Positions 11,601 to 25,025 of a DNA stretch of 64,000 nt are shown in pieces. The DNA is from Trogon surrucura (taxonomy: Eukaryota; Chordata; Aves; Trogoniformes; Trogonidae). The notes beneath the pieces were generated by a model. The model did no database searches. It was given only the letters and a program-made list of their open reading frames with translations, and was not told the DNA's origin. Position 1 is the first letter of the stretch; every line of letters starts with the position of its first letter. The stretch is taken from assembly GCA_020746105.1 (NCBI GenBank), contig CM036621.1, forward strand, positions 53,478,264 through 53,542,263, given 5' to 3'. The position numbers were made by a program, and so were the translations under genes.

Positions 11601-14475
11601 TGGAGGTTCTTCCAAACTTGGTCGAACTTATCTCTATGTGCTGGGTTTCCACTGGACTTTTTGAGGGTACAGACCGAACAAAAGCATCTCAAACTGGTGG
11701 AACAGGATAGATGTACCTCAGTTTCAACTTGAGTTTCCCAAATAATATGGAGTGTGGGGACTAGAAACCAGGGTCCTAATCCAGACAAAAGTCTTCTGAT
11801 CTGAGGCTCCTATCTCGTATTTCTGGTTTACTGAGGTAATCAGAAGGCACTTTTCCCCTCAGGATTCAGTCTGGTTGATGTTAGCAAACCTAGGACCAGT
11901 ACTAATCCCCTAAGTAAGAAATATGGTCAAATTATACTATTTTAAATTATTTTGTAATATTCAGGAAGGAGCTTTGAGAAACAGGAACTTTCCTGCCCTT
12001 CAACAAAAGCTTCTTATCCTTTCAACAGAAAGCTGCAAAATAAATACAAGTTCCTAAAATTCAGTGATGAGAACATTAGCCTTCTGTCGTGAATATTTTG
12101 GTCCCTAAAATATATGTTTCTTTCCACCTCTTTCCTGTGACCTGGAAATATTGTGGCTAGCTGATGGTTCAGAAAGAGCTGATACAAGGCAGGTAATCTG
12201 GAAGAGGAAGGAACACTGCCTAATGCTCAGGGAAACAGCAAGAGCTGCCAGAGTATAACCTAAATACAGTTCATGAGCTGTGGCACAGAACGGAAGATCT
12301 TGTCTACAGATCTTTATCTCCCCGTAAAATCATGTGAGGAGCTCCAAGGCATTGCCACAAACACCCTGAAATCCCAAGCAACCGTTATTTATAAACCTTA
12401 ACTATTGCTTCCTGAAGCTTATCTTGCAAACATTTCCGTAAATCCTCTCAGCGCACTCAGAGCCTCCTCATCTCTCCTTTTTCAGATTTTTATGCTGCCA
12501 GATGACAGTTTCCCTGCTTACCTCAAGACCATCATCACCCCTATACGCTTAACTGCTTAACTGATATTTAGTGATTGGGTTATTACTAAATGATAAATTA
12601 TATTTTCTTCATTGTGAAGGATGAGCTACAGGGAGCTAAAATGATCGCTGTTTACAGACACAATACATGTAACTGTGTCTGGGTGACTATGCACGTCACA
12701 GAATGTAACTACATACTGGTGAGTCGATGGTGTGACACCCAAGGGAAGTAGGTACTTGTCAAGCATAGTGCTCCCCTTGCTCAGAGACCCCATGTCTAAA
12801 AAACTTTGTTGACACTGTGCCTGGGCCCCAGCCCAGCCCAGGTGAGCAGAGAGGGCCTCCTCAGAGCAGCTGCTGCCCTCGGGAGAGCAGGGGCCAAGGC
12901 GAGGCCTCTGGGGCACTGCATGGCCAAGGCTCTGAGGAGAACCACGGGGCCCTCAGAATGGCGCCTCTCTCCCCTCAGGTCTCCCAGCAGCAGCCGGCCT
13001 GTCCCTTCGGGCACATTTTGGCATTGACTCAGTGCCTGAGAGACTGGAAACTGTGACAGCAACAGCAGGAGCATTAAGGTGGAAGGGAAGCGCAGGAAAA
13101 AATGGTCTCCTCCCATCAGGTGAGTCCTTCCCTGGGATGTGAGAGCCATGCTGCCCTCTCCCTGTGCAGTGATTCTGTCACCTTTCTGGCCTCATCCCAC
13201 ACTTCACTGTTGTGGGGTTTCTCATGCAAAGCTAGCCAGGCTTTCTGCTGAGCCACGAGGGATTTTTTTTTCACAGTGCTGGTAATGAAAGAATCATAAA
13301 ATGCTGCAACATTGTTCTTCATGATATTATTCCCTCGTCTGCTCTTCTCTCAGCATTTGTGATGCTGGGTGCCTGCGCCCTTCCAACCATGGCAGAGAGA
13401 AAAACCAGCCACTTAGGCATCCATGGGTTGCATTTTGATTAGTAAAATCAACAGGGCCGTGGTCCGTACTGTTAAATTGCTGGCATGGTTCCACCAGACA
13501 CCCCCTGCAACACCCCCTGGGTATGGCTCAGGGCTAACAGGTGCCCAGACGCAGCCTGGACACAGACACTGTTTCGGGAGGTCTTGTGGGGAAAGGTAAG
13601 ATGTTTCAGTGGTGTGAGACATGACACAAGCTGTGCTGAGCCAAGTCAGCCTCAGGACCAGAGAAGGCCCCAGGTGTGTTCACTTGTCTGCGTGAATGCC
13701 GCTAGCATTCCCACACCGTGCCACTCCCTCCAGCAGCTGCTGCTGGGCTCTGTCGATGACCCCAGCTCTCTGTGAGGAGGGTGCTATGGATTCATGGAAA
13801 CTGTGTTACTGTGATCAGGTGTTGCCCAAAATTAATTGATCTGTGGAGGGGGAAAGGTAGCTGTGCTGCTCTCTGAATGCAGCCCTGCTGTTCCACCTTG
13901 GTGTCTTGGATGTCTACCACAGTACAGAAGCTTCAAGATGTTGGCTGTGCTAATGATAGCCAGGATGGTCACCAGGCTGGGAAGGCCTCCTCCTTCCCTT
14001 GCTGCTGCGTGTGCTTGGTAGTACCAGGCAGCCGGAGGTAAGTGCATGCTCCAGAAGGAGTCTGGCCCACATGGTGGGCAGGACTAAAAAACACCTACAG
14101 GCTGAGCAATGTTGTTCAGCCCCTGAACAAAACACCAGCCCCTGGGTAGTTGTTGCCTGACAAACTTAAGGAGAGCAGTTTTCTTTGTGATGTTAGCGGG
14201 AATTATGTTGTGTGCATACTGAGGGGAGAATGTGCCCCTAGTTAATCAAAAATTACTGGCAGTGAGTCACTGTGTCAAAAGGGTTTGGGTCCTTCATCTC
14301 TCACTCTTCAGAAGGACCCTATTTCCGCACAGAGAAGGACTTGCTTGAAAGCATCTTGAACAGATGAAAAAGAGTCAAGAACTGAGAAAATTGCCTGTAT
14401 ATTTGTGTAAATTTAACAGACAAATATTCACTTCGATTTAAATGCCACCTTTATTTATTTATTTATTTTAAACAG
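8691..14475. other. Intergenic, KLF7-CPO interval, left part
   Basis: No gene is recognised. ORFs here are short and show no known domain, on either strand. Notable contents are an AATAAA at 11213-11218 without a gene attached, a G8 run near 10900, and the GC-rich island at about 12780-13060 (listed separately). The interval ends at a TTTATTTATTTATTT run just before the exon-like block at 14476. Confidence 0.7.
12780..13060. other. GC-rich island with a 117-codon minus-strand ORF (12796-13149)
   Basis: This stretch is much richer in G+C than its surroundings and has CCCAGCCCAGCCCAG and several CAGCAG runs. On the - strand an ORF starts at 13149. Residues around 20-35 form a Leu-rich hydrophobic stretch (STLMLLLLLSQFPVSQA) that resembles a signal peptide, followed by an Arg/Ala/Leu-rich tail. 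No family is recognised. High GC content alone lengthens ORFs, so a chance ORF is more likely than a gene. It could also be an eroded exon or repeat. Confidence 0.3.
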
Positions 14476-14633
14476 AAAAGGATGAAGGTGATACTGAAGA
14501 CAAAACATGCAAAGAAAACCTCATCTCAAGTTTGGTTTTAAATAGAGCAGGATGATAGTGGAGCTGTATGCTAATGAACTGTACCAGGATTTCGAAGCGC
14601 CAGAATGGACCTATAACACAGCAGACGTTCCAG
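14476..14633 (+). other. Exon-like block of unknown identity
   Basis: A T-rich tract and an AAACAG acceptor end at 14475, and CAG|GTAAAT at 14631-14639 is a good donor. Inside, an ATG at 14552 with a purine at -3 opens 27 codons (beginning MIVELYANELYQDF) that run to the donor, leaving one base over; a stop follows soon after in the intron-side sequence. The upstream part has stops in that frame, so it would be 5' UTR. I recognise no protein family. It may be the first coding exon of an unannotated gene or lncRNA, or pure chance. The donor phase matches the exon-like block at 52256, which is weak evidence. Confidence 0.25.
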
Positions 14634-17600
14634 GTAAATTTAACTAAATGTCATCATCTTGTATAGGCTCAGTTTTAGTGATGTGCACCCCTTTCCTCTA
14701 TATGCTGCTGCTTAGCACAAGTATGGTATGCCCATGGAATTCACTTGCTTTGTGGCTCTAGCAGATACACTGTGAGATGTCAGTATCTGTGTAAGACATT
14801 TTACCAGAGTGCTGTGAAAGGCTAATGCTGGTTTCCTCATTCTGTGGGAAGAGTAGAGATAGTCCATGTAACAGAAATCCAAACATTAGCAAGAAACAGT
14901 GAGGAGAGGGCTTTTACTGACAGCCAAGCCCAAGGAGAACAGTGTTCTTCCCACACATGTGGTATGCTTCACACCTGACCCAGAGAACTGTTGGAAATGG
15001 AGTATTAAAATAGTCTCTGTGCCACTTGAATTCAAGGCTTTTTGATTCTAACTGCTTTTAGCTGTGCCAAGCATTGCCAGCTGTGGAGGTAGATACACGT
15101 TAAGAAACCAGACTAACTTCTATTTTGTGTGCTGGCAACTGTCAGGTGAACAGGTAATCACCATCAGCGTGATTACTACTTTATGGGTTGTGCCTTTTTA
15201 TTTGTATTTGTACACATGTGTGTACTTAGGGATATTCAAGTTGTTACGTTTCCTCCTGTCCTTCCTGGTGGTGCCATAACACAATCCTTAAGAATGTTCT
15301 CCTACCCTCCCCCTTTTACTTAAGCAATGTGAGAGGAGGAGAGGACCAAAGCTATTCTGAGTGTAATACTAGTATAGTGTTAAGAGGCCTTGTCTGTCAA
15401 GCCAGATACTCCCGTGACACTGTAAACCCATCACAGTGACCCAAATTCACAGGCAGAATTTAATGCCCGAATATCTTTATTTGTATTTGCTGACAACTCC
15501 CTACAGCAGGAATGATGGACAGAGGTACTTGCATTGGTGAGATCGTCAGATTCCAAAGCAGAGGCCCCAGACTGACTTGCCTGGTCTCACCCATCTGCTA
15601 ATCTGTTTTTAACACCATGTCGTTCCTGGTTAATATTGCCTTCAATCAAGTTATAGCCTGTTAAATACCATTTTATCCTTAGTGAACCGCTGGTAGCTTC
15701 AATAGCAACACCTTGATGTTCAAATACAGTAGTCAAATGTACTGCATTAGCACAGTTCTCCTCCTTCCCTGCCTTGTGTTCTTTATTGCATTCTTTACTG
15801 GATTCGTGCGATGCGTCACACAGTGGCTGAGTGTATTCAGGGAAGGGTCAAGCATGTGCTTGTGAACTGGATGAGCCCTCTGTCTCAGTAGGACTTGTTT
15901 CTTTTCATACTAGGGCATGGAAATTTAAGGGAGCATATGAATTTGAGGCTTGGCTGAGGCCATACTGATGTGTGCCGTGTGATTTGGATGTGTGTTTTGT
16001 GATGCCGGCTCACCTTTACTCTCTCATCAGGAAACTGGAAGCAATACTGAAAATTACTTGGCAAAGGTGATTGTGAGGATCAAATGTTTTGAAGGGGAAA
16101 AGTAACAGTTAAAAATATTATTTGTTTTGGTAATAAGCAAGGTTAAGGTGTTTTGTTTTGGTTTTTTTGTTATATCCCTGAATCTTTATTACCGTAAAAG
16201 ATAAAAATGTGCCATGATTTTTAAGAAATACTGAGATCGGTGCTAAAATACTGGTGATGCCAAAAAAAAGAAGATACGTATAGAAGAGACTGTATGCTGT
16301 ATATCCTTGGGAGTGCTTGAAAACAGCAATGCATACTCCAGTCTCTTCCTTTCTTGGAGTATTGTAGGGTGCAGGCGTTAAAAGTTCGTGATCCATAGAT
16401 ACACAGTGTAGGAAAGGGGAAATTAGGATATTTAGGTAACAATTATTCAATATGATTTGGGAAAGAGATATTATCTCCAAAGAGAGGAAAATGATGAGTT
16501 TCCATGTGTCCGAGCAGAGAGATTTTTGTGGATCACTTTCAGGCCTGAACACAGAAAAAAAAATAAGTTCTTTTTCTGAAAGGTTAACCCTAGCCTGGTA
16601 TCTGATCTAAAGCCCATTAAAGCAACTAAGCAGGTTTTGAACTTTAATAGAGTTTAGACTGCAACTTTAATTCTCAGTCCTGACTATGGAGATTTTTTTG
16701 ATTCATGCCAAAATTCTTTTTTAATTTATCATACAATAGGTTATTTATTTTTTTAAAACACCAAAAAAAAAAATCTAATTTCTATCAGCACCCATCCTTT
16801 TGGCCGCAAAAGGAACAGACTCCTGCCATGATTCTGCTCTTCCACATAGTTCTGATTTTAATAAGAGTAGGAGGAAGCATACAGAGAGCATAACATTTTC
16901 TGCAGGGGACCAATCCATGCCTCGGTATTAACAATCTTCTCTAAGAACTGCTCCTTTGTATGATGACAGCCTGGTGTGCCATATTTCTTACTAAATCATA
17001 TTTTATGACTAATACGCTGCTCAAATGTTACATGTACATTCATGTCACAGATTACCAAATTGCAGTAACAATGGAGATACTTTCCAAGCTTTATACAGGT
17101 TTTTTCTTTCTGTTTCTCTTACAAAAAAACCCCAAATTTCATTATCAGTCCACTTCAAGAGCTGCTTTTTTCTCATCTAACTGCCCCCAGCCCCCTTCCC
17201 ACCCATCAAGCTGTGTGAGATCTTTCCAGCAAGACCTAAAAATATGTGCTATCCTCTTTGATATCATGTGAAATTTCAAGCTGAGAGAGGCCTGAGGATA
17301 GAGCCCTAACTGACAGGGGGACAGCAAGGCAGTCGGCATTGTGTAGGCGTACAGAACTGAGGAACTGGGGCTGCTCAATATGTTTTTAATAAAACTAATA
17401 AATACAGCCATTGAATGAATAGAGATGATTGACACGGGGAGTTCCTAGTTCCCCCCTTCCATCTGCAGCCTTTTCAGTAGCAGAATAGAATAAAAAAATT
17501 TAAAAGGAAACTGGGACATATATTTTCAAAGATATGTTATACAAAATTGCAGGCAAAATGCTGGATAAAAGAAAAATTGTTCTTGTTCTACAAAAACCCT

Positions 17601-20470
17601 AGCAGGGTTTTCCCGTGTTCTTTCCACAGAAAAGAATCAAACCCTTTTTCACAGTTTCCAGTGAGCCAATGGAAAGATCAGTAATGGAATAGCTGAAAAA
17701 AATTATAAGTAGAAATTGTTTTTCATTATCATTTTTTGTGACAGGGAAGAAAATTGCTAGGAAAAAACAGCTGAGAAAGTAGAAGTGAGCTTTGAAATGT
17801 CTTGATGATAAAGAGGGAGCATTTCCAAGGGAAAATGCAGCTGTGATCTAATTATGGAAAGGGGTTCACCACCACACAGCTCCCACCTCATCTCACCACG
17901 CAAGATCTGGTAAAAGTGTGTCCAGATTTTGCATTTCCACAAACCTTCTTTTCCCCCCATCAGCATGTTGACTGTGTATCCAGTTCTAAAAGATGGGAAC
18001 AGGAATGATGCGTGACCTTGAGGATAGCTAAACTGAATTCACAGTGGTATATTCTGAAGTAGGGATCTAGGCAGAGGAGTTGTTTAAAAATAGGTAGGTG
18101 GCCAAAAATAAATACTATCAATGCCTGCATACCACAAGCTTAAAAATAATAACAGGTGAAAGCAGAGTGCATGGCAGTGGAAGGAGAACTTGACATAATG
18201 GGTATTTCTGAAGAATGAGGGAGTGTCAAAAATCAATGGGATGTTGTGATACTTACTATAATCTCTAGAGCAAGGACAGGTTAGGTCACAGAATGAGAGG
18301 GAGCATAGGGACTTCGCAGCTGTGAGACACCATTTGATCTATATAGGTAAGATTTTAGTAGGTGAAGAAAACCAGATAGTAAAATACTTATCTATTAAGG
18401 GGTGTCAAGAAGCAACTATTTATTGGGAGTAAATAAAAGGGACTGCAGCATAACTCTGAGCAACCTCCTCTGGGTAAAAAGCATACCAAGAGTAGATTGC
18501 CAGTATTAAAATTTGGAAAGGAGTAACTTTCTTACAAAAAATACAAAATCAAATAGGGAAGCTAGCAAACAAGCCATAGAACTGCTAGTCAGGATAATCA
18601 GAGCTTCAGGCTGAGCAAGGAGTTTTTTTCTGAGTAACTCACAGCCATCACAAACCACATACAGTAGATTTGAAAGACTAGATTATCTAATGCCTGCTTC
18701 TCTACTTTCCCACCTCATACCCTAACATTACACTGAAATATTTTCCAATATATACTGTCTTCTGCTGTTCCCCTTTACATCTTCCTCCCACGAAAGTGTT
18801 ATAGCAATAGTCCAGCTGTTTTCTGGCTCGTATTGATATATGCAGAAAACTCCTCCACCTTTGTACAGATAATAGACTAGAACGCTTCAAAGCATCCCTG
18901 AGCTGCCTAACCTTGTGCGTGCACAAGCTGAAATCAAGGAACTTAAGTTGATGGGGAGGGCTCCTCTACAGAATACGGACGAGTCTTTTCAGGTACAGGG
19001 CCTCCAAATAACATGCAAAAGTGGAAAAAAACCCCAACCAACCAACCCCCTATATATTCATAATCACAACAATGATCGTTTGTATTTGAAAAATAATTTG
19101 CCCACAGCTTGACTTGCAGTGGCTAATATTCCATAATTAGGTTAGTCTTGCTGTCTTTCTACTGAATCCCACAAATAGCCAAATTAAACTAAAGTAGTTT
19201 AGAACAGATTTTCTGTAATTCTCACTTCTCATTCTGGGACCTAAATAAATAGGTGCATGGTGTGCATCACGCCAAGTGGGCAGCAAAGCTGGGCTTTGAC
19301 AAGTCAACTACAAATGCACATTTCAGCATCAAACTCATTGATATCAATGGAAGTTTTGCCTTAACAATGAAAGTGGATCAGAGTCCCCTCTGGGCTAATA
19401 TGTTGTGAATGCTCATGCTATCAATAGACTGTTTGTTGCAGATTGGGAGGATGAATATTTTTTTCTAAGTGGGGAAAAAGAGTCAGGAAGAAAAGGAATA
19501 GTGGTAGCATGAAAAAAATAGTTAATTAATTAAGCTCCTTTCCTCAGTCCTTACTTTTTTTTCTTTCTTGTAGGGAGCCATCTATTTAATCAGGGAGTTT
19601 TAATCAGATGAGTGGTTTTTGCAGATGCAGGCAATTAGTACACTGCTTATCGCAAGTTTGGCTATCAAGTGATACTCTTCAGGATTTATGCCTCTAATGG
19701 ACTGTCAGGCTGGAAACCTTGTGGTAGAATGAATCTTCATAAGTAACCCTTATAAGCACACAGGATTATCTTTAAGGAAGTACTTAGACTCCTTTCAAGT
19801 ATTTCAAGTGAAAAACACCCAACCTGAGATCCTCCAGTTCATGAATCATGTTTCTAGAATTTTATTCCCTGGAGTGCAGATCCAAAATCACAACTTCTGC
19901 CAAACCTAGGGTTGAATATCCTTTCTGTGAAAAACAGCGTTGTTGTATTGGCTTTACAGACGACACATGCACGCTCTAAATGTCTCATTATAACATGAGA
20001 TTTATTGAAATATTTTTAAAGTGCTGGCAACGTTTTTACATGTTTGCAACGTATGGAAACATTTTTTGCTATGATCACAAACACTTAAGACAGGTATTCA
20101 AAAGATGTCGTGAAGACTTAGGAAGAATAAAGTTTTACCTGGCAGTTTGATTTCTTCCTCTTTTGTTTTGTTTTACTTGTTATTTGTGCAGCAACTCAGT
20201 GCTAATTTATGGTTTTCGAAAGCATAGTTAAGTAGTTCAGTTATAGAAGACAAACATGAATAGAAGAAGCCAGGCTCAGTCTAATGTGTACTTAGTCCTC
20301 AGGCTTCCAGAGAAATTGAAATTGTTCAAAAGTACAAACTACTGTTAAAAAGTTGCAAATGTACTGCTATTTTTATAACTTATTCCCCCACTTTATTATT
20401 CAAAGAATTGCTCCTTACCCACCCACCTTAATTAGGAAAGAGAAGACCTTGGCACAAATGCATTATATAT

Positions 20471-20587
20471 GATGGAGAAAAAAGAAAAAGGGAAAGGAAA
20501 AATAAAAAGGAATAAATGCAAAAAGGGCAGGGGGAGGAAAAAAATAAGAAAGAAAAAGAAAAGAGGAGGAAAAAAAAGAAGGAATCC
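20471..20587 (+). repeat. Long purine-only tract (A/G)
   Basis: About 115 bases are nearly all A or G, with only a few interruptions, built from AAAGAAAAAG, GGGAAAGG and GAGGAGG blocks. The opposite strand is a matching polypyrimidine tract, so spurious Lys/Arg/Glu or Phe/Leu/Ser ORFs arise here. Confidence 0.85.
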
Positions 20588-23500
20588 ATCTGTGGAGCTG
20601 CAGAAGACAAGGGCCAAAGCCTCCAGCTCAGGAATGACTTCCTCTTCCCAAAGAGGTGATTAATCATGTGTCTGAAATGAAGCACACACTTATGTGCCTT
20701 GCAAAATAGGGATATAGGAGGAAATTGTGTGCTGAGTAGAACATCCTGATTTTATTTCCTAAAACATCTTCTTGGCTTTAAGCTCTTGTTTGGTTTGTTG
20801 AACCAGAGAATTGATAATCACAGGACAACATCAATCTTGGCTCTGGAGCAACTGAAGCATTTCCTGCACTGGGGACTAATTGGTGGAATTTCTCAATTAT
20901 TAAGGAGTCTTCTGGGGAAGACTGTGAAACTGAAAGTGTAGGTATTTCTGCTTTTATTAGTACAGGGACAGAAATCAGGAACAGATCCTCGTCCTTTACA
21001 TTAATCCTCACTTGCAAGTACTTCGGTGCTAAAAAAAATAATTGATGGGAAGATTCTTTTTTTATATTCTGGTACCTTTGTATAACTGGGCCTTCATGTG
21101 AGAATCAAGAAAAAAAAAAAGGGCACTGAATTATAAAGTGGTATAAATTTCTGTAAATGTGAATCTGACCTCAAGCAGTAGGAGCTCCAGAGTGAAAGAA
21201 TATAGCATTGTTAAAAAATAAAGGGAGAGAGAAGCTTAAGCTCAGGCATATAATTGCTCTGCAGACTTTCACTGTGCAAAAATAGAAGGTAAAACTTAGG
21301 AAATGTAAGTGTGAAACATAAAGGTATGCACTCCTAAGTAAATCAGGAGTAGTTCTGCTGAAATCAACAGTTGGTGTAAATTAAGACTAGAGCAAGATAG
21401 GACCCTGAGATAACATTGCTCAAGTTACCTCCCTTATTGGAAGGATTGTGGCCTCAGCCATGTCTATCTCGAGCTACAGCACAGGAGGATAAAAGGAGAA
21501 TGGTTGAGAACTAATTAACAAGGTACCAGCTGAGTGGGTCTCATTATTTTGAAATGTAAATGCTTTTGTGGATTAAATCTGGAGCACCAGCTCTGCTCTG
21601 TGATCGAGGAAGTTTCATCAGAAGTGAGAAAAAGAGGAAGCAAGGAGCTTCGTGGTGGTGTGATGGCCATTGAAATAGCTGATCCATTAGGGAATATCCC
21701 AAGAATGTACAGAGAGCTGAAAACATAAGCTTTTATGTTTGAATTTCTCCTCTCTAACTGGAGCTGTGAGAGGCTCTTACTCCCTTCAGATTATGCAGAA
21801 AAGAAAAACATTATTTATACTGACCAGCAGTTATCAAACAGTCAGTTTAATGACAAGACAAATTCCTATTTGGCAGGGTCTTGGTAGTGTTTCTTATAAG
21901 TGTAAGTTCTGGTGCAGAACAGGTAAAAGTTTACTTCCAGACCCTCACTATAGATCTTTATCTACTCCAGATGCCTGGAGTTCTTGTTAAGGAAACTAAA
22001 CTTTTGCATGTAAACAGATATGGATAGTGGATTTAGACACCTTCCTTATTCACTTGCACAAGAATAATCACCTAATTTAAATACCCACTGAAAGGTACTT
22101 TTTTTTATATATACAAGGTCAATTTCTATACTCATTATGGAGCAGGATGAAGGAAAAACGTAGAAGTTAGCAAAACAACCACAAGTAATAAAGCTGTTCT
22201 TTCAAAACTATTGGTCCTGTGATGTGGATTTCTAAATCTGAAAAATGTGGTCAACTTCCAGACAGCCCCTTCTTGACCTATGTCAAGGCGCCAAGACCAT
22301 TTGGATTTTGTAACCCACTTTTCTTCAGTCTTCCTTCCAAGTGCAGCAGTAAACTCCCTAGATGTTTCGTTACCAGACATCATAGTGATCTTCTATCTAC
22401 CTTGGGAGAGTGTTATATGAAATGCAGTTATCTGTATATTGGATGACCAAAGGGCCAATAGGATTACCTGAAGTATTACTCCACAGCTGTGCAGCTCAGT
22501 CGCCCTGGCAGAAGTACCATGCTCTGTGTACTGCAACTTTCACATAAATAGTGAGCAGTGTTTTTTGTAAAGTTTGTGGTGAGGGCTTTGGTAAGCTGGC
22601 CAAACCTGCAATTATGGGGTTATCTCTAACTCTGCTATGCTCATTTCTTGGGCTGCGGAGAAAATCTGTTTGGTATTAGAAAAGATGAGCCCCTGGAAGA
22701 ACCAGAAGGCCTCGTAGTGGCTAGAGGAGAAAATAATTCCTCCTCGTTTAACAAAAAGCACCACCTAACTTTTTCCTCATTCTATCCAGACACACAATCG
22801 GGCTTTATTTTACCTATTCAAGAAATAGACTCTTCACCTCTAGCACAGAAACGTAGGTTTGTGTCATGGTAATCCCTAGCAGAACTAATTAGGGGCAGGG
22901 TTCCCATCATGCTAGGTGCTGCACAAACTTCTGAATGAAAATACCTGTGCTAAAGATGTTGACATCTAGTGTAACACAAAGCATCAGCACTCAGGGCAGA
23001 AGAAGATGGGGAGTCAGTGGAATGCATGTTTATAGAGACCAGCTTTGAGGATGTAAAATGGGCAAAAGTTTTGAATTCTCGCCCTTTCTGACCCTAAGGC
23101 CCCAGTAATGGGAGACCAGTAAGACAGGTGCGATAGTGGTCCTTTCAAATACCTTGTCTTCTGACTACATCAACTGACTAGCAGTTGTTTTTACTGCAAA
23201 GTAAAACAAAAAAGTGAAAGAACACCAGAGGGAGCATACCAAGTGCTTTTCATGTGTGTTTAATACAGCATGAGTAGAGCATTATCCCAAATGACTTATA
23301 CCCTCTCAAACAACGATAGCTCTAGGAAAAAGCAAATATTGACACTCCAGTAATGTTTGCCCAGCAATCAGTGAGCAGTATACAGCACTCAGGGCATCTT
23401 TGTTACAGGAATCAATTAGGAAAATGGGAAACTGAGGTCCTCCAATTAGAAGTATATAATAAATGCTGACATTATTAAAAATGTGCAATCTGTGAATCTT

Positions 23501-24995
23501 TCTGAAGCTATGCATTTATCTGCTTCTCAGACAGTACCACTTGAAAATGCTACTCCAGTCGACTACCTCCCAGTATCCATACCTTCATTTTATCTCTCAC
23601 ATGTGAAAACAGATGTTTGTCACCCTAGATCCACACAGCATCCACTTGTTCTGCCCCCAAAAATGATCTGTACCGGCTTTATCAGAAGACGTAATCCTGC
23701 AGCTGAAGGGATATTGGAAAAAGGCTCCCAAAGAATGTTTCCTCCTATTCCCATTAACTGCATGGTGTCCTGGCATAGACTTCATATACTTTGATTACAT
23801 GACATCTGCTTTCTTCCTGCAAACACTTGTTTTGTTCTCTCAGCTTGACTCATGCTAAGGTTAGCCTTCCCATGTGCCCAAACATTGAGATTGGAAAATA
23901 AAGGGCCGAAGACTTGAGTAAGACTTCCTTCTCCACTTCATACCACCAGCAAGACAGGAGGGTTGGCAGTCCCTTTTCACACCATGAGAACCGGAGTTCC
24001 AGCTGTTCTGTGTCACTAGAGCACTTAGAGGAGGTTCATGACTCAAACTGCGAAAGGTCAGTGGATGAAAGCAGGTTCCAGTTTTAAGTGTTTGTGATGC
24101 CCGGCATAGAATTTCTTGCAGGAGAGATTCAGCAACCCCTCTAAATGACTCCACCAGGGACAGATTGTTAGTCTGTGTCCTGTAAGCTATTTTCTGATTC
24201 TGTTAGCATTCACAAATGTCTCAACATCTAGCATTTTTCCATTACAGCCTCTATAATTTGTCACTGCTTCTTCCAAGACAAATATTTTCTGTGGAAAGAT
24301 GAGTCTGATTGGCTTGTTTAAGACCATAGCTTTTTCTTTTCCGTTTTTTTTTCTGATAGCTTCATTATTGTTTTTGGCAGCTGAGTCACAAGAAGATCTT
24401 ATACAAAGAGTATTTACAGTATAATGGGGTTCAATGGAGTTGAAAGCTAAAGTTCATTAGCCTCACATTTAAGACTATTAGAGCAGAGAGGCTGTGGTAA
24501 AGCATTGTGTTTGTCATTTGCACAGTGTGTCTGAAAAGCAAACAACACAGATTCTTAGTGGCTTCCTTTCTAGCCTCCCAGCTGATTTTCATTTGCAACC
24601 GAGTCCACTACTGCAGAATTGAGATTGATGGAACCATTCAGCACAGCATCAGTGGGTGTATGTAACCTCTGCTCTGACCATCACCAAAGTTACCAGGAGA
24701 ATGAGTCAGAAAGGATTTGAGCAAAGGTGATGCTGGCACCATAGTGACCATGCAGTTGCTAAGGATGTGATTAGCACTCCAATTGCAGGAACGGGAGAGT
24801 TAATTCCCATGCCTTCATTCAGTTTCTCTAGGGGAATACCTGTTTGCCAATTCAAGAAGACGAAAAAAAAACCCTGGGTCTTGACTTTACAGCATCTGAA
24901 GCCAGCAGCTGTTTGACCCTGAACATTTCCATTATGAAGCTAGAATGTATAACCTTTATCCACCAAGGGCAGCACATGCAATGCTAACAATTGTC

Positions 24996-25025
24996 TTTTT
25001 TTTTCTTTTTTTTTTTTTTTTTTTT
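24996..25025 (+). repeat. Poly-T run
   Basis: Thirty bases of T are broken by a single C at 25005. No retroposed gene sequence was recognised on either side, so this is treated as a simple repeat rather than a poly(A) tail. Confidence 0.9.

Noticed and set aside
16118..16552. 144-codon - strand ORF with hydrophobic stretches
   Set aside because: AT-rich sequence gives Phe/Ile/Leu/Lys-rich translations by chance. It has no domain, no exon borders and an overlapping ORF in another frame.
24996..25025. Poly-T as the tail of a processed pseudogene
   Set aside because: No gene-like sequence adjoins it on the side where the body would be.
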